In this document: positions 10,019 to 19,032 of the stretch, one piece after another
Layout of the letters: each line of letters begins with the position of its first letter
How positions within the stretch are numbered: position 1 is the stretch's first letter
Assembly (NCBI GenBank): GCA_035709005.1
Contig: DASTFB010000087.1
Span: 124,001 to 188,000, forward strand
Length of the DNA stretch: 64,000 nucleotides
Direction: 5' to 3'
From: Candidatus Methylomirabilota bacterium
Lineage (GTDB): Bacteria; Methylomirabilota; Methylomirabilia; Rokubacteriales; CSP1-6
Program-made: the position numbers and the translations under genes
The notes under the pieces: generated by a model
The model's input: the letters and a program-made list of their open reading frames with translations, nothing else
What the model was told of the DNA's origin: nothing
Database searches by the model: none

Positions 10019-12149
10019 GGGGCGGGTTCGCCGCGTTGGGGTTCTTGAGCTTCTCCTTCTCGCCGAGCGCGGGCTGCTCGCGGAGCGCGATCTTGCGGCT
10101 CAGCCGCATCTTGCCGTTGCCGTCGATCTCGATGACCTTGACCACGACCTCGTCGCCTTCGCTCAGGACGTCTTGCACGCTACGGATGCGGGATTCCGCG
10201 ATCTGCGAAATGTGCAGCAACCCCTCGGTGTTGGGGATGACCTCCACGAAAGCGCCGAATTCCACGATCTTCTTGACCTTGCCCACGTAGATCCGATCGA
10301 GCTCGACCTCCCGGGTGATGTCCTGGATCATGGAAATCGCCCGCTGGACGGAGGCTGCGTCGGGCGAGAAGACGGTAACCCGGCCATCGTCCTCGATGTC
10401 GATCTTGGTGCCCGTCTGTTCCTGGATCGCCCGGACCACCTTGCCGCCTGGACCGATGATCTCCCTGATCTTCTCGGGCCGGATCTTGATGGTGACGAAC
10501 CGGGGGGCGTGCGGGGCCAGCTCGGGCCGCGGCCGCTCGATGGCTTCCCGCATCTTGGCCAGCACGGACAGCCGGGCCTCGCGGGCCTGGCCCAGGGCGG
10601 CTCGCATGATCTCGGTGGACACCCCGGCGATCTTGATGTCCATCTGCAGCGCGGTGACGCCCCTCTCGGTGCCGGCCACCTTGAAGTCCATGTCCCCGTA
10701 GTGATCCTCGGTCCCCATGATGTCGGTGAGGATGCCGTAGCGGTCGCCTTCCTTCACCAGGCCCATGGCGATTCCCGCCACGTGGCTCTTGAGCGGCACC
10801 CCGGCATCCATCAACGCCAGCGAGGCCCCGCACACCGTGGCCATCGAGCTCGAGCCGTTACTCTCCAGAATGTCGGAGACGACCCGGATCGTGTAGGGGA
10901 AGTCCTCCCGGGAGGGCAGCACCGCCGACACCGCTCGTTCGGCCAGCGCCCCGTGGCCGATCTCCCGCCGTCCCGGAGAACCGAAGCGACGGACCTCGCC
11001 CACCGAGAACGAGGGAAAGTTGTAGTGCAGCATGAAGCGCCGGTACATCTCGCCTTCCAGCAACTCGATCTTCTGCTCGTCGGACTTCGTGCCCAGCGTG
11101 GCCGCGACCAGGGCCTGGGTCTCACCACGGGTGAAGACGGCGGAGCCGTGCGCGCGGGGCAGGTACGCCATGTCCACGGAGATGGGCCGGATCTCGCTGA
11201 CCTTGCGGCCGTCGATGCGGACGCCCCGATCCACGATCATCCGGCGGACCTCGAGGGCCTCCAGCGCTTCGAACGCCTCGCGGACGGCCGGCTGCTTGCC
11301 GTCGTCGCCCAGGGCCTGCGCCACCTCCTCGAAGAGCCTCTGCACCGCGTCGCCGCGGGCCTGCTTCTCGACGATCCCCAGCACCGCCGTCAGGCGGTCG
11401 CCGACGATGGCGGCCACCCGGGCTTCCAGCTGGCGGTCGCGCCCGGCTTCGGGATCGACGGCCCAGCGGGGCTTGCCCGCCCGTTGCACCAACTCTCGCT
11501 GAATGCCCGCCAGGCGTCTGCACTCGGCATGGCCGAAGGCGATCGCCTCGATCATGACGTCCTCGGACACTTCCTGCGCGCCGGCCTCCACCATCAGCAC
11601 GGCGTCCGCCGTTCCCGCGATCACCAGCTCCAGGGTGCAGAGCTGCTGCTGGGCCACCGTGGGATTGGCCACCAGCTTGCCGTCGACCAGGCCCACCCGC
11701 ACCGCGCCCACCGGGCCGTCGAACGGGATGCCCGACAGACAGAGCGCCGCGGAGGCCCCGTTCATCGCCAGGACGTCGGCCTCGTTCTGCCCGTCGGCCG
11801 AGATGGTGAGGCAGATCACCTGGACCTCGTTGCGAAAGCCCTTGGGAAACAGGGGGCGGATGGGGCGATCGATCAGCCGCGAGGTGAGGACCTCGTGCTC
11901 GGCCGGTCGGCCCTCGCGCTTGAAGTACCCGCCGGGGATCCGGCCGCCCGCATAGGCCCGTTCGCGGTACTCGACGGTGAGCGGAAAGAAGTCCTGCCCT
12001 TCGGTGGCGCTCCGGGCGGCGACACAGGTGGCGAGCACCATGGTTCCGCCGTGCCGGACGATGACCGCCCCTTCCGCCTGCTTGGCGACCTTGCCGGTCT
12101 CCAGGGACAGGGGCTGGCCGTTGATCTCCATGTGAACGCTGTGACTCAT
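10011..12149 (-). CDS. pnp: Polyribonucleotide nucleotidyltransferase (PNPase)
   Basis: This is a phosphorolytic 3'-5' exoribonuclease of the RNA-decay machinery, 712 residues. Two RNase PH domains flank a helical linker; the second carries FTRGETQALV and GTEDHYGDMDFK. A KH domain follows near residue 560 with IREIIGPGGKVVRAI, and then an S1 domain with GAFVEVIPNTEGLLHISQIAESR. The ATG at 12149 gives MSHSVHMEINGQPLSLETGK. It follows rpsO, the widely conserved rpsO-pnp order, across a 193-base spacer with two strong hairpins. Confidence 0.97.
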   Translation of the reverse strand: MSHSVHMEINGQPLSLETGKVAKQAEGAVIVRHGGTMVLATCVAARSATEGQDFFPLTVEYRERAYAGGRIPGGYFKREGRPAEHEVLTSRLIDRPIRPLFPKGFRNEVQVICLTISADGQNEADVLAMNGASAALCLSGIPFDGPVGAVRVGLVDGKLVANPTVAQQQLCTLELVIAGTADAVLMVEAGAQEVSEDVMIEAIAFGHAECRRLAGIQRELVQRAGKPRWAVDPEAGRDRQLEARVAAIVGDRLTAVLGIVEKQARGDAVQRLFEEVAQALGDDGKQPAVREAFEALEALEVRRMIVDRGVRIDGRKVSEIRPISVDMAYLPRAHGSAVFTRGETQALVAATLGTKSDEQKIELLEGEMYRRFMLHYNFPSFSVGEVRRFGSPGRREIGHGALAERAVSAVLPSREDFPYTIRVVSDILESNGSSSMATVCGASLALMDAGVPLKSHVAGIAMGLVKEGDRYGILTDIMGTEDHYGDMDFKVAGTERGVTALQMDIKIAGVSTEIMRAALGQAREARLSVLAKMREAIERPRPELAPHAPRFVTIKIRPEKIREIIGPGGKVVRAIQEQTGTKIDIEDDGRVTVFSPDAASVQRAISMIQDITREVELDRIYVGKVKKIVEFGAFVEVIPNTEGLLHISQIAESRIRSVQDVLSEGDEVVVKVIEIDGNGKMRLSRKIALREQPALGEKEKLKNPNAANPPRD

Positions 12150-12263
12150 GTGGATGCTTGTCCTCGCGTATCGGCCGGAGTCCGGCGAACGCCGTATGCG
12201 AGCGTCAACGTTGCGGGCGCGGCGTGCAGGTGCCGGCCGAGCGCTGGACCAACTCGCAGTTCA

Positions 12264-12298
12264 GCGGGCCCTGGCACGGCCCGCCCGGGGGCCCCCGG
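12264..12298 (-). promoter_or_regulatory. Tandem hairpins in the rpsO-pnp spacer
   Basis: Two adjacent perfect inverted repeats lie between rpsO and pnp. The first has 7-bp arms GCGGGCC/GGCCCGC (12264-12270 and 12278-12284) around a 7-base loop. The second is the 14-base palindrome CCGGGGGCCCCCGG at 12285-12298. No U-tract follows, so they are not intrinsic terminators. In other bacteria the pnp leader is a double-stranded RNase III target used for autoregulation. The same role here is an inference. Confidence 0.55.
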
Positions 12299-12342
12299 AG
12301 TCGTCGCGTCCGAGGACCAGTCCTTTTCCAGTGAACCCGCCG

Positions 12343-12612
12343 TCAACGGCGGATTCCGAGCTTCTCGATGATCCCGCGGTACCTCTCGGGGTCCTTCTTG
12401 TGCAGATATTCCAGCAGGCTGCGTCGCTTGCCGATCAGCATGAGCAACCCCCGCCGGGAGTGATGGTCCTTCGTATGCTGCTTGAAGTGCTCCGTGAGGC
12501 CGTTGATGCGCTCGGTGAGAAGCGCGATCTGCACCTCGGGCGATCCCGTATCACCATCGTGCACGCGGAACTGCTGGATCAGGTTGCGCTTCTTCTCAAT
12601 GGGCAGCGGCAT
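12343..12612 (-). CDS. rpsO: 30S ribosomal protein S15
   Basis: S15 binds the central domain of 16S rRNA. The 89-residue product starting [15 protein letters not shown] equals the usual family length, which favours the ATG at 12612 over an in-frame ATG six codons upstream. The ribosome-binding site GGAGAAGGGG precedes it. The segments [19 protein letters not shown] and [21 protein letters not shown] are diagnostic. Followed by pnp in the standard order. Confidence 0.97.
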   Translation of the reverse strand: MPLPIEKKRNLIQQFRVHDGDTGSPEVQIALLTERINGLTEHFKQHTKDHHSRRGLLMLIGKRRSLLEYLHKKDPERYRGIIEKLGIRR

Positions 12613-12702
12613 GGAAGTCCCCTTCTCCAATCGCCTCGCCCCGGGCAGGCACCCCGCTCCAGGACGGGTTCAAAAACTCTTGTTTTATCGGCAATTATCG
12701 GC

Positions 12703-12731
12703 ATGCTACCACCGAACGCCCAGCGAGTAAA
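12703..12731 (-). promoter_or_regulatory. Candidate sigma-70 promoter for rpsO-pnp
   Basis: On the minus strand TTTACT (12731-12726) and TAGCAT (12708-12703) are separated by exactly 17 bases, each matching four of six consensus positions. Transcription would start near 12696 and leave a leader of about 84 bases before rpsO. The leader contains the direct repeat GCCGATAA-TT-GCCGATAA. The call rests on hexamers alone. Confidence 0.4.
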
Positions 12732-12738
12732 GCTGAGC

Positions 12739-13656
12739 TCAGACCCGTTCGCGGGCGGCGGCGATGTCGCGGCTGATCTGCTCGCGCAGAGCCTCGGGGC
12801 CCGCGAAGCGTCGCTCGTCCCTGAGCCGGCTGACGAACTCGAGCCGTAGCAGGCAGCCGTAGAGCGCTCCCGCAAAATCGAGGAGATGGGCCTCGATGAC
12901 CAGGGCGGTCTCCCCGAAGGTCGGTCGCTTGCCGATGTTCACCACTGCCCGATACCGGTCGGCGCCGATGACCGCCCGGCAGGCGTATACCCCTGGGGCC
13001 AGGATGACGCCGCGGTCTGGCTTGACGTTGGCGGTGGGAAAGCCCAGCTCGCGACCGCGTCCGGCCCCCCGGACAATCTCGCCGTTGATCGTGTAGCTCC
13101 TACCCAGATAGCGGCTGGCCCGCTCGACGTCCCCAGCCCGCAGCGCCGCCCGGATCGCCGTCGAAGAGACCGGAACGCCGTCCACCATGAGGGGTGGAAC
13201 CACGTGGGCGCGGAACCCCAGCTGGCCGGCCAGCTCCTGAAGGAGCCGGGCGTTGCCCCGGGCCCCGCGCCCGAACGTGTGGTTGTAGCCGACGACGACG
13301 TCGTGGGCGTGCAGGCGGTCGAGCAGAACGTCCTTGACGAACGCCTCGGGCTCCATGGCCGCGAGTTGCGGCGTGAAGGCCAGGACGACGGTGGCGTCCA
13401 CGCCGGTTTCGGCCAGCAGCTCGAGCCTCTCAGCGAGCGTGGAGATGGGCGCCGGAGTCTGGTTCGGGCGGAGGACCTCGGCGGGATGCGGATCGAACGT
13501 GCAGGCCAGCGCGCGAAGTCCGCCCTCCCGGGCCCGAGCCACGGCGGCGGCGAGGATCGCCCGGTGAGCGAGGTGTATGCCGTCGAAGGTGCCCAGCGCC
13601 ACGGCGGCAGAGGGAGCGTCAGGCGGGTAAGACTCGAGGCCCTGGACGGTCTGCAT
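12739..13656 (-). CDS. ribF: Bifunctional riboflavin kinase / FAD synthetase
   Basis: This enzyme converts riboflavin to FMN and then FAD. The 305-residue protein has an N-terminal nucleotidyltransferase domain with LGTFDGIHLAHRAI and the conserved FDPHP, and a C-terminal flavokinase domain with GRSYTINGEIVRGAGRGRELGFPTANV and PGVYACRA. The ATG at 13656 lies inside the 3' end of truB (38-base overlap). The truB-ribF-rpsO-pnp order is common in bacteria. Confidence 0.95.
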   Translation of the reverse strand: MQTVQGLESYPPDAPSAAVALGTFDGIHLAHRAILAAAVARAREGGLRALACTFDPHPAEVLRPNQTPAPISTLAERLELLAETGVDATVVLAFTPQLAAMEPEAFVKDVLLDRLHAHDVVVGYNHTFGRGARGNARLLQELAGQLGFRAHVVPPLMVDGVPVSSTAIRAALRAGDVERASRYLGRSYTINGEIVRGAGRGRELGFPTANVKPDRGVILAPGVYACRAVIGADRYRAVVNIGKRPTFGETALVIEAHLLDFAGALYGCLLRLEFVSRLRDERRFAGPEALREQISRDIAAARERV

Positions 13657-14542
13657 GAAGGATTCGCGCCGGCTTCACCCGGCCGCCGAGGAACTCCCCG
13701 ACGCCGAGGAAGCCGCTGGTGGAGGCGTGCACGGCGACGAACCGCGCTGCGCCGGGAGGGTACGGCACCGCAGTCACGGACTGGCCGTTCAGGAACGCCG
13801 CCGCCACCCGGGGCTCGAGCCGGACGACGGGCCATCCGGCCACCGCTGCCTCCGGAGGCAGCACCCGCGCCCACAACGCCGGGGCCGGGCTCGACGCCAC
13901 CTCGGCGGAAGGCACGGCGTCGCGTACCGCGAACGGCCCCACGCGCACCCGCACCAGGTGCTCCACGGCGGCTCCGCACCCCAGCGCATCACCGAGATCG
14001 GCCACGAGGGAGCGGACATACGCGCCCTTGCCGCAGACGATCCTCAACGTGGCCCGCGGCAGCTCCACCCCGGCGACGTCGATTGAATGAACCACCACGG
14101 TCCTGGGCTCCCTCGGCACCTCCACACCCTTTCGGGCCAGCTCGTACAGACGCTGGCCCTCGTGGTGGAGGGCCGAGTACATCGGCGGGATCTGCTTGAT
14201 GCGCCCGACGAACGGGCGGGTGGCCTTGATCAAGCGCTCGCGATCAAGCGCGGGCACGGGGGCGGTGGCCAGCACCCGGCCGGACAGATCCAGCGTGTCG
14301 GTTCGGACCCCGAAGCGCACGGTGACGACGTACTCCTTGTCGAATTCCTGCATGTACGCCATCAGCTTGGTGGCTTCCCCGATGAGGATGGGCAGGACGC
14401 CGGTGGCGTCCGGATCCAGCGTGCCGGCGTGACCGACTCGACGGGCGCCGAGCCGTCGGCGGACCAGCGCGACGACGTCGAACGACGTCATGCCGGCCGC
14501 CTTGGCCACGACGAGGACGCCGGAGCGGGTCGCCCGGCTCAT
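13619..14542 (-). CDS. truB: tRNA pseudouridine-55 synthase
   Basis: This enzyme isomerises U55 in the T-loop of tRNAs. The 307-residue protein begins SRATRSGVLVVAKAAGMTSFDVV. The catalytic aspartate lies in VGHAGTLDPDATGVLPI, and KEYVVTVRFGVRTDTLD is also typical. The C-terminal stretch after about residue 220 looks like a short PUA-like extension. Its ATG overlaps the TGA of the upstream nrnA gene (ATGA). Confidence 0.95.
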   Translation of the reverse strand: MSRATRSGVLVVAKAAGMTSFDVVALVRRRLGARRVGHAGTLDPDATGVLPILIGEATKLMAYMQEFDKEYVVTVRFGVRTDTLDLSGRVLATAPVPALDRERLIKATRPFVGRIKQIPPMYSALHHEGQRLYELARKGVEVPREPRTVVVHSIDVAGVELPRATLRIVCGKGAYVRSLVADLGDALGCGAAVEHLVRVRVGPFAVRDAVPSAEVASSPAPALWARVLPPEAAVAGWPVVRLEPRVAAAFLNGQSVTAVPYPPGAARFVAVHASTSGFLGVGEFLGGRVKPARILHADRPGPRVLPA

Positions 14543-15501
14543 GGCACGCCCAGCTCGGCCTCCACGGCGGCCAGCACGTCGCGGGTGACGGTGTCGAGCG
14601 CACCCGCCACCGTGCAGCCGGCCGCGTTGGGGTGGCCGCCTCCACCGAATCTGGCCGCGATACGACTCACGTCGATGTCGCCCTTGCCGCGCAGGCTGAC
14701 CTTCACCGTGTCGCCGCGCTCCCGCAACAGGCAGGCCACGCGCACGGACGCCAGCGAACGGGGGTAGCTGACGAGGTCCTCCGCCTCGACGAAGGACTCG
14801 GGGACGGCGCCGGCCCGCAGGGCCAGCCAGGCCACGCGCCCGTCCGCGCTCAGCTGCACGCGAGCCAGCGTCTCGCCCAGCAGCCGGAGGGCCTGAGCCG
14901 GGCGACGCTCGTACAGCCGGTTGGAGACGAACGCGGGCTCGACTCCGGCGGCGACCAGCGCTCCCGCGATGCGGAACGTCTCGGGCGTTACGTTGGAGTA
15001 CCGGAAGGAGCCCGTGTCCATGTGGATGGCCGTGAACAGATTCAGGGCGATCGGCGGGGTGATGGGCACGTCCAGCGCACGGCACAGCTCGTAGACCATT
15101 TCCCCGGCGGCCGCCGCCGTCGGATCGACCCAGTTCACGTCTCCGTATCGCCGGTTGTCGTGGTGATGATCGATGTTGACGACCTCGGCTCCGGCCTGGC
15201 GGGCCTGCCCGAGCAGGCCCTGGGTCCGATCGGGATTCGGGCAGTCGGTCAGCACGACGACGTCGAGGGGGCCGCTCACGCCGGTGAGTCGGCGATAACG
15301 CTCGATACCGGGCAGGAAGGACAGAACCTCCGGCGCGGGGTCCGGGCCCCCCCAGGACACCGTCCAGCCCCGGGCGCTCAGACCGAGTCCCAGGGCCAGC
15401 AGGGTACCCAGCACGTCGGCATCCGGGTGGACGTGGCCCAGCATGAGGGCGCGCCGGGGCGCGTGCCGGAACGGGACGAGAACCTCGGCAGGGACGCGCA
15501 C
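14539..15501 (-). CDS. nrnA: DHH/DHHA1 phosphoesterase, NrnA-like nanoRNase
   Basis: This is a bifunctional oligoribonuclease and pAp phosphatase-like enzyme of about 320 residues. The DHH domain shows HVHPDADVLG, VVLTDCPNPD and the family triad in VVNIDHHHDNRRYG, with the later Asp in HMDTGSFRYSNV. The DHHA1 domain ends with ARFGGGGHPNAAGC. The GTG at 15501 is the best start because there is no in-frame start upstream and the N-terminal strand fits, but the ribosome-binding site is poor. The rbfA-nrnA-truB order is widespread. Confidence 0.9.
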   Translation of the reverse strand: MRVPAEVLVPFRHAPRRALMLGHVHPDADVLGTLLALGLGLSARGWTVSWGGPDPAPEVLSFLPGIERYRRLTGVSGPLDVVVLTDCPNPDRTQGLLGQARQAGAEVVNIDHHHDNRRYGDVNWVDPTAAAAGEMVYELCRALDVPITPPIALNLFTAIHMDTGSFRYSNVTPETFRIAGALVAAGVEPAFVSNRLYERRPAQALRLLGETLARVQLSADGRVAWLALRAGAVPESFVEAEDLVSYPRSLASVRVACLLRERGDTVKVSLRGKGDIDVSRIAARFGGGGHPNAAGCTVAGALDTVTRDVLAAVEAELGVP

Positions 15502-15509
15502 CTCAGCGC

Positions 15510-15857
15510 CTAGCGGTCGCCGCCGAGCCGCTTGAGCAGTTGTTGGATGCGGGCCGCGTGCTCCATCGACCGGTCGGCCCGAAACTCCAGCTCGGGCGTC
15601 ACGCGCAGGTCCAGATGCTCGCGGAGCCAGTTGCGGATGAATCCCCGGGCCCGGGTCAAGGCGGCCAGGGAGGCGGTCCACTGCCCCTCGTCGCCCAGCA
15701 CCGAGACGAAGATCTTGGCCGACCTGAGATCCTTGGTCGTCTCCACCTCCGTCACGGTGACGAACCCCAGTCCCGGGTCCTTGAGCTCGCGCTGGAGCAG
15801 CAGCGAGATCTCCTCGCGGATGAGCTGGTTGACGCGATCCAGGCGCTTGCCCTGCAT
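15510..15857 (-). CDS. rbfA: 30S ribosome-binding factor A
   Basis: RbfA is a single KH-like domain protein needed for late 30S maturation. The 115 residues match the family (110-130). Characteristic segments are RVNQLIREEISLLLQRELKDP, FVTVTEVETTKDLRSAKIFVSVLG and LRVTPELEFRADRSMEHAARI. The ATG at 15857 shares one base with the stop of the upstream DUF503 gene (TGATG), so reinitiation is likely. Confidence 0.95.
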   Translation of the reverse strand: MQGKRLDRVNQLIREEISLLLQRELKDPGLGFVTVTEVETTKDLRSAKIFVSVLGDEGQWTASLAALTRARGFIRNWLREHLDLRVTPELEFRADRSMEHAARIQQLLKRLGGDR

Positions 15858-16147
15858 CAGAGGATCTCCAGGCTCGTCTCGATCACGGACCCGTCCACGT
15901 TGGCCTCGATGAAGCCCATGGCCTTGGAGACCACCTCGTTGGCGTGGCGGGAGTCGTGGGAGACGCAGGCCACGGCCAGTGTCGCCCGCTGCCAGACATC
16001 GTGGTGATCGACCTCGGCCACCGCCACCTCGAAGCGGGCGCGCACCCGCTCCTTGAGGCCCTTGAGGACGTGGCGCTTGCCCTTCAGCGAGTCGACGTCC
16101 GGCAGGTGCAGCTCGATCGTGCCGACAGCGACGCGTGCAACAGACAT
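15857..16147 (-). CDS. DUF503 (YlxP-like) protein
   Basis: This is a small protein of 96 residues of the DUF503 family, which is regularly found between infB and rbfA. It opens with ARVAVGTIELHLPDVDSLKGKRHVLKGLKERVRARF, the family signature, and then AVAEVDHHDVWQRATLAVACVS. Biochemical function is not established; genomic context suggests ribosome maturation or RNA-related work. The ATG lies 21 bases after the infB stop. Confidence 0.9.
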   Translation of the reverse strand: MSVARVAVGTIELHLPDVDSLKGKRHVLKGLKERVRARFEVAVAEVDHHDVWQRATLAVACVSHDSRHANEVVSKAMGFIEANVDGSVIETSLEIL

Positions 16148-16168
16148 GACGCTTCGCCCATCCCGGCG

Positions 16169-18736
16169 CTACAGCGTGCGCGCGACTTCCTCGGTGCTGA
16201 AGACCTCGAGGATATCGCCCGGCTGGAGCCCCTTCACCGCATCGACGCCGATTCCGCACTCCAACCCGGCCAGCACCTCGCGGACGTCTTCCTTGAATCG
16301 CTTGAGCGAGGTCACGGTCCCCTCGCCGACCACGCTGTCGCCGCGCCGGACACGCACCCGGGCGCCGCGCAGGATCTTGCCTTCCTGGACGTAACTGCCG
16401 GCGATGGGGCCGAGTTTGGAAATGACGAAGATCTGCCGGGCCTGGGCCCGGCCCAGCACCGTCTCCCGGATCTCGGGTGCCAGCAGTCCGGCCAGCGCGG
16501 CCTTCAGGTCATTGATGACGTCGTAGATGATGTTGTAGTGGCGGAGATCGACGCCGTTGGCCTGGGCCTGGCTCTGGGCTTTGGGATCCGCTTTGATGTT
16601 GAACCCGATCACGATGGCGTTGGAGGCCGAGGCCAGCATGACGTCGCTCTCGTTGATCGCGCCCACCGAGGCGTGGATGACTTTGAGCTTGACCTCGTCG
16701 GTGCTCAGCCGCTCCAGGGCCTCCCCCAGCGCTTCCACCGAGCCCTGCACGTCGGCCTTGAGCACCAGCCGCAGCTCCTTGACCTCCCCACTGACGATCT
16801 GCTTGTGCAGACTCTCCAGCGTGACCCGCGTGGCCGCCTTGATCTTGGCGCGTTCCCGCTCAGCCCGCATCTGGGCGATCTGCCGGGCCTTGCGCTCATC
16901 GGAGACCGCCACCAGCACGTCGCCGGCGGCGGGGACACCTCCGAGGCCGAGCAGCTCCACCGGGTCCGACGGCCCCGCCGACTTCACCTTGCGGCCGGCC
17001 GGGTCGATGAGGGCGCGGATCCGTCCGGCATGGGCGCCCACTACCACCGCATCGCCTTCCCGCAACGTTCCGGTCTGCACCAGGACGGTGGCCACGGGAC
17101 CACGGCCGCGATCCAGCCGGCCTTCGATGATCACGCCCTTGGCCGCCCGATTGGGGGCAGCCTTGAGCTCGAGGATCTCGGCCTGCAGGGCAGTCATCTC
17201 CAGCAGCTGGTCGACCCCGGTACCCTTCTTGGCCGAGGTCGGTACGAAGATCGTCTGGCCGCCCCACTCTTCCGGCACGAGCCCGTGGTTGGCCAGCTCG
17301 CGCTTGACCCGCTCGGGGTCGGCTTCCGGCCGGTCGATCTTGTTCACGGCTACGATGATCGGGACATTCGCGGCCCGGGCGTGGTTGAGGGCCTCGACGG
17401 TCTGAGGCATCACCCCGTCGTCGGCGGCCACCACCAGGATCACGATGTCCGTCGCCTGGGCCCCCCGGGCCCGCATCGCGGTGAAGGCCTCGTGGCCGGG
17501 AGTGTCCAGGAACGTCACCTTGCCGTGCGAGGTCATCACCTGATAGGCGCCGATGTGCTGGGTGATACCGCCGAACTCCTTTTCGGCGATCTTCGTCTTG
17601 CGGACGTAGTCCAGCAGGGAGGTCTTGCCGTGATCGACGTGTCCCATCACGGTGACCACCGGCGGTCGCAAGCTGAGCTGGCTCGGATCGACCTCGTCCT
17701 CGTCGAGGACGTCGCCTTCGACCGAGCGGATCTCCAGGTCGAAGCCCAACCTGTCGGCCACGAGCTTGGCCTCGGTGGGATCCAGCAGGTCATTGACCAT
17801 CCGCATGACACCCAGCTCGAGCAGGGTCTTGATCACTTCGCCCGATTTGCGCCTCATCTTCTCGGCCAGCTCCGCCACCGTCACGGATTCGGGTACGCGG
17901 ACGAGCTCGCGTTTGACTTCGACCACGGGCTGCGGCGGCGGAGCCGGGACGCTGACCCGGGCCGGCGGGACGTCGACCGGCGCGGCCGGCGGCGGCGCCA
18001 CAATCGAGGGTGCGGCGCTGGCCGCGGGCGGCACGACCTCACGCGGCGGCTCGCGACGCGGCTCTCGCGGCGGCGGCGCCGGCCGGGGCGGGGCCTGGAC
18101 GACACGCGGCGGTGCGAACGGGGTGGCCGGCTGACGCGGGGCCGGACGCCCGGGCGGAGGCGGTGCCGGCGCCGGCCGCTCGAGCGGACGGAAGGGAACG
18201 ATCTTCGGCTCGGGCTTCGGCGGCGCGGCCGGTCGGGGCGGAGGCGGCGGTGCGGTCACGAGCGGCTTCACGGACGGTGGCGGCGGCTCGGGCGCCGGCG
18301 GGGCCGGCTTCACCTCGACGGTCTCGGCGACCGGCGCGACGGGCTCCGGCATCTCCGGAACGGCTTCGGCCGGCTTCTCGCTCGGCTTGGGCTTGACGAT
18401 CGTCGCCGCCGGCTTCAGCTCCACGGGCTCGGAGGGCACCTCGCCCGGCACTTCGGCCTTCGGTTTGCGGACGCGAGCCGTCTTCTTCGGCGCTTCGCCC
18501 TCCGCCCCCTCGGGCGCGGTGGCGCGGACGCGAGCGGGACGCTTGGGACGAGCCTCCTCCGGGATCTCACGGCCCTTGCCCAGCTTGACGCGGAGCTCGT
18601 GAGCGAGGGTGGCATCGAGGGGGGTCATGGCCCGGACACCTTTGCGGCCCATCTCCTCGGCCGCCAGCATGATGTCTTTGCTCGTCACCCCGAGCTCCTT
18701 CGCCAGATCGATGACTTTGATCTTCGTTGCCGCCAA
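16169..18736 (-). CDS. infB: Translation initiation factor IF-2
   Basis: IF-2 is the GTPase that places initiator tRNA on the ribosome. The 855-residue protein has an N-terminal IF2_N helix domain ([19 protein letters not shown]), a long Pro/Ala-rich linker of about residues 60-290, a second IF2_N domain, and then the G domain with [20 protein letters not shown] and NKID. The TTG start at 18736 is supported by a GGGAG ribosome-binding site just after the ylxR stop; the in-frame extension upstream overlaps ylxR and looks non-coding. Confidence 0.95.
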   Translation of the reverse strand: MAATKIKVIDLAKELGVTSKDIMLAAEEMGRKGVRAMTPLDATLAHELRVKLGKGREIPEEARPKRPARVRATAPEGAEGEAPKKTARVRKPKAEVPGEVPSEPVELKPAATIVKPKPSEKPAEAVPEMPEPVAPVAETVEVKPAPPAPEPPPPSVKPLVTAPPPPPRPAAPPKPEPKIVPFRPLERPAPAPPPPGRPAPRQPATPFAPPRVVQAPPRPAPPPREPRREPPREVVPPAASAAPSIVAPPPAAPVDVPPARVSVPAPPPQPVVEVKRELVRVPESVTVAELAEKMRRKSGEVIKTLLELGVMRMVNDLLDPTEAKLVADRLGFDLEIRSVEGDVLDEDEVDPSQLSLRPPVVTVMGHVDHGKTSLLDYVRKTKIAEKEFGGITQHIGAYQVMTSHGKVTFLDTPGHEAFTAMRARGAQATDIVILVVAADDGVMPQTVEALNHARAANVPIIVAVNKIDRPEADPERVKRELANHGLVPEEWGGQTIFVPTSAKKGTGVDQLLEMTALQAEILELKAAPNRAAKGVIIEGRLDRGRGPVATVLVQTGTLREGDAVVVGAHAGRIRALIDPAGRKVKSAGPSDPVELLGLGGVPAAGDVLVAVSDERKARQIAQMRAERERAKIKAATRVTLESLHKQIVSGEVKELRLVLKADVQGSVEALGEALERLSTDEVKLKVIHASVGAINESDVMLASASNAIVIGFNIKADPKAQSQAQANGVDLRHYNIIYDVINDLKAALAGLLAPEIRETVLGRAQARQIFVISKLGPIAGSYVQEGKILRGARVRVRRGDSVVGEGTVTSLKRFKEDVREVLAGLECGIGVDAVKGLQPGDILEVFSTEEVARTL

Positions 18737-18743
18737 AGCTCCC

Positions 18744-19022
18744 TCACCTCCCCCGGAGTGGTTTCGGATCCCGCCGGCCGCCGCTTGCCAGCTCCGGCCC
18801 CGGCACACTGGGTTGCCTGAATGCGTGGCTGAGCCGTCCCGGCTGGGTGGCTCGCTCCAGGCACTCGGTGTCCGGACAGACATAGGCGCCTCGGCCGAGG
18901 CCGGTGGCATCCCGCACCACGGCCCCGTCCGGTCGCCGTACCAACCGCATCAGCTCAGCCTTGAGCCTCACCTTCCGGCACCCGATACACGTCCGCCACG
19001 GACCCCGCTGCTCGTGCGCCAT
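18744..19022 (-). CDS. YlxR family RNA-binding protein
   Basis: This small protein of 92 residues belongs to the YlxR (DUF448) family. The signature RTCIGCRKVRLKAELMRLVRRPDG is followed by GRGAYVCPDTECLERA, which gives two cysteine pairs. It lies between nusA and infB, the universal position of this family. Members bind RNA or act as nucleoid-associated regulators in some species; the role here is unproven. The C-terminus contains the infB ribosome-binding site. Confidence 0.92.
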   Translation of the reverse strand: MAHEQRGPWRTCIGCRKVRLKAELMRLVRRPDGAVVRDATGLGRGAYVCPDTECLERATQPGRLSHAFRQPSVPGPELASGGRRDPKPLRGR

Positions 19023-19032
19023 GCCTTCGGCC

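Noticed and set aside
17940-18480. Repeat-like, low-complexity segment in infB
   Set aside because: It encodes the Pro/Ala-rich linker between IF2_N domains, which is normal for long IF-2 proteins in GC-rich bacteria.
15944-18820. Very long open frame on the plus strand opposite infB (958 codons)
   Set aside because: Its translation is rich in His, Arg, Asp and Gly with no domain, and it mirrors the codon pattern of infB. It is a GC-rich shadow, as are similar plus-strand frames at 3193-5565 and 9759-12371.
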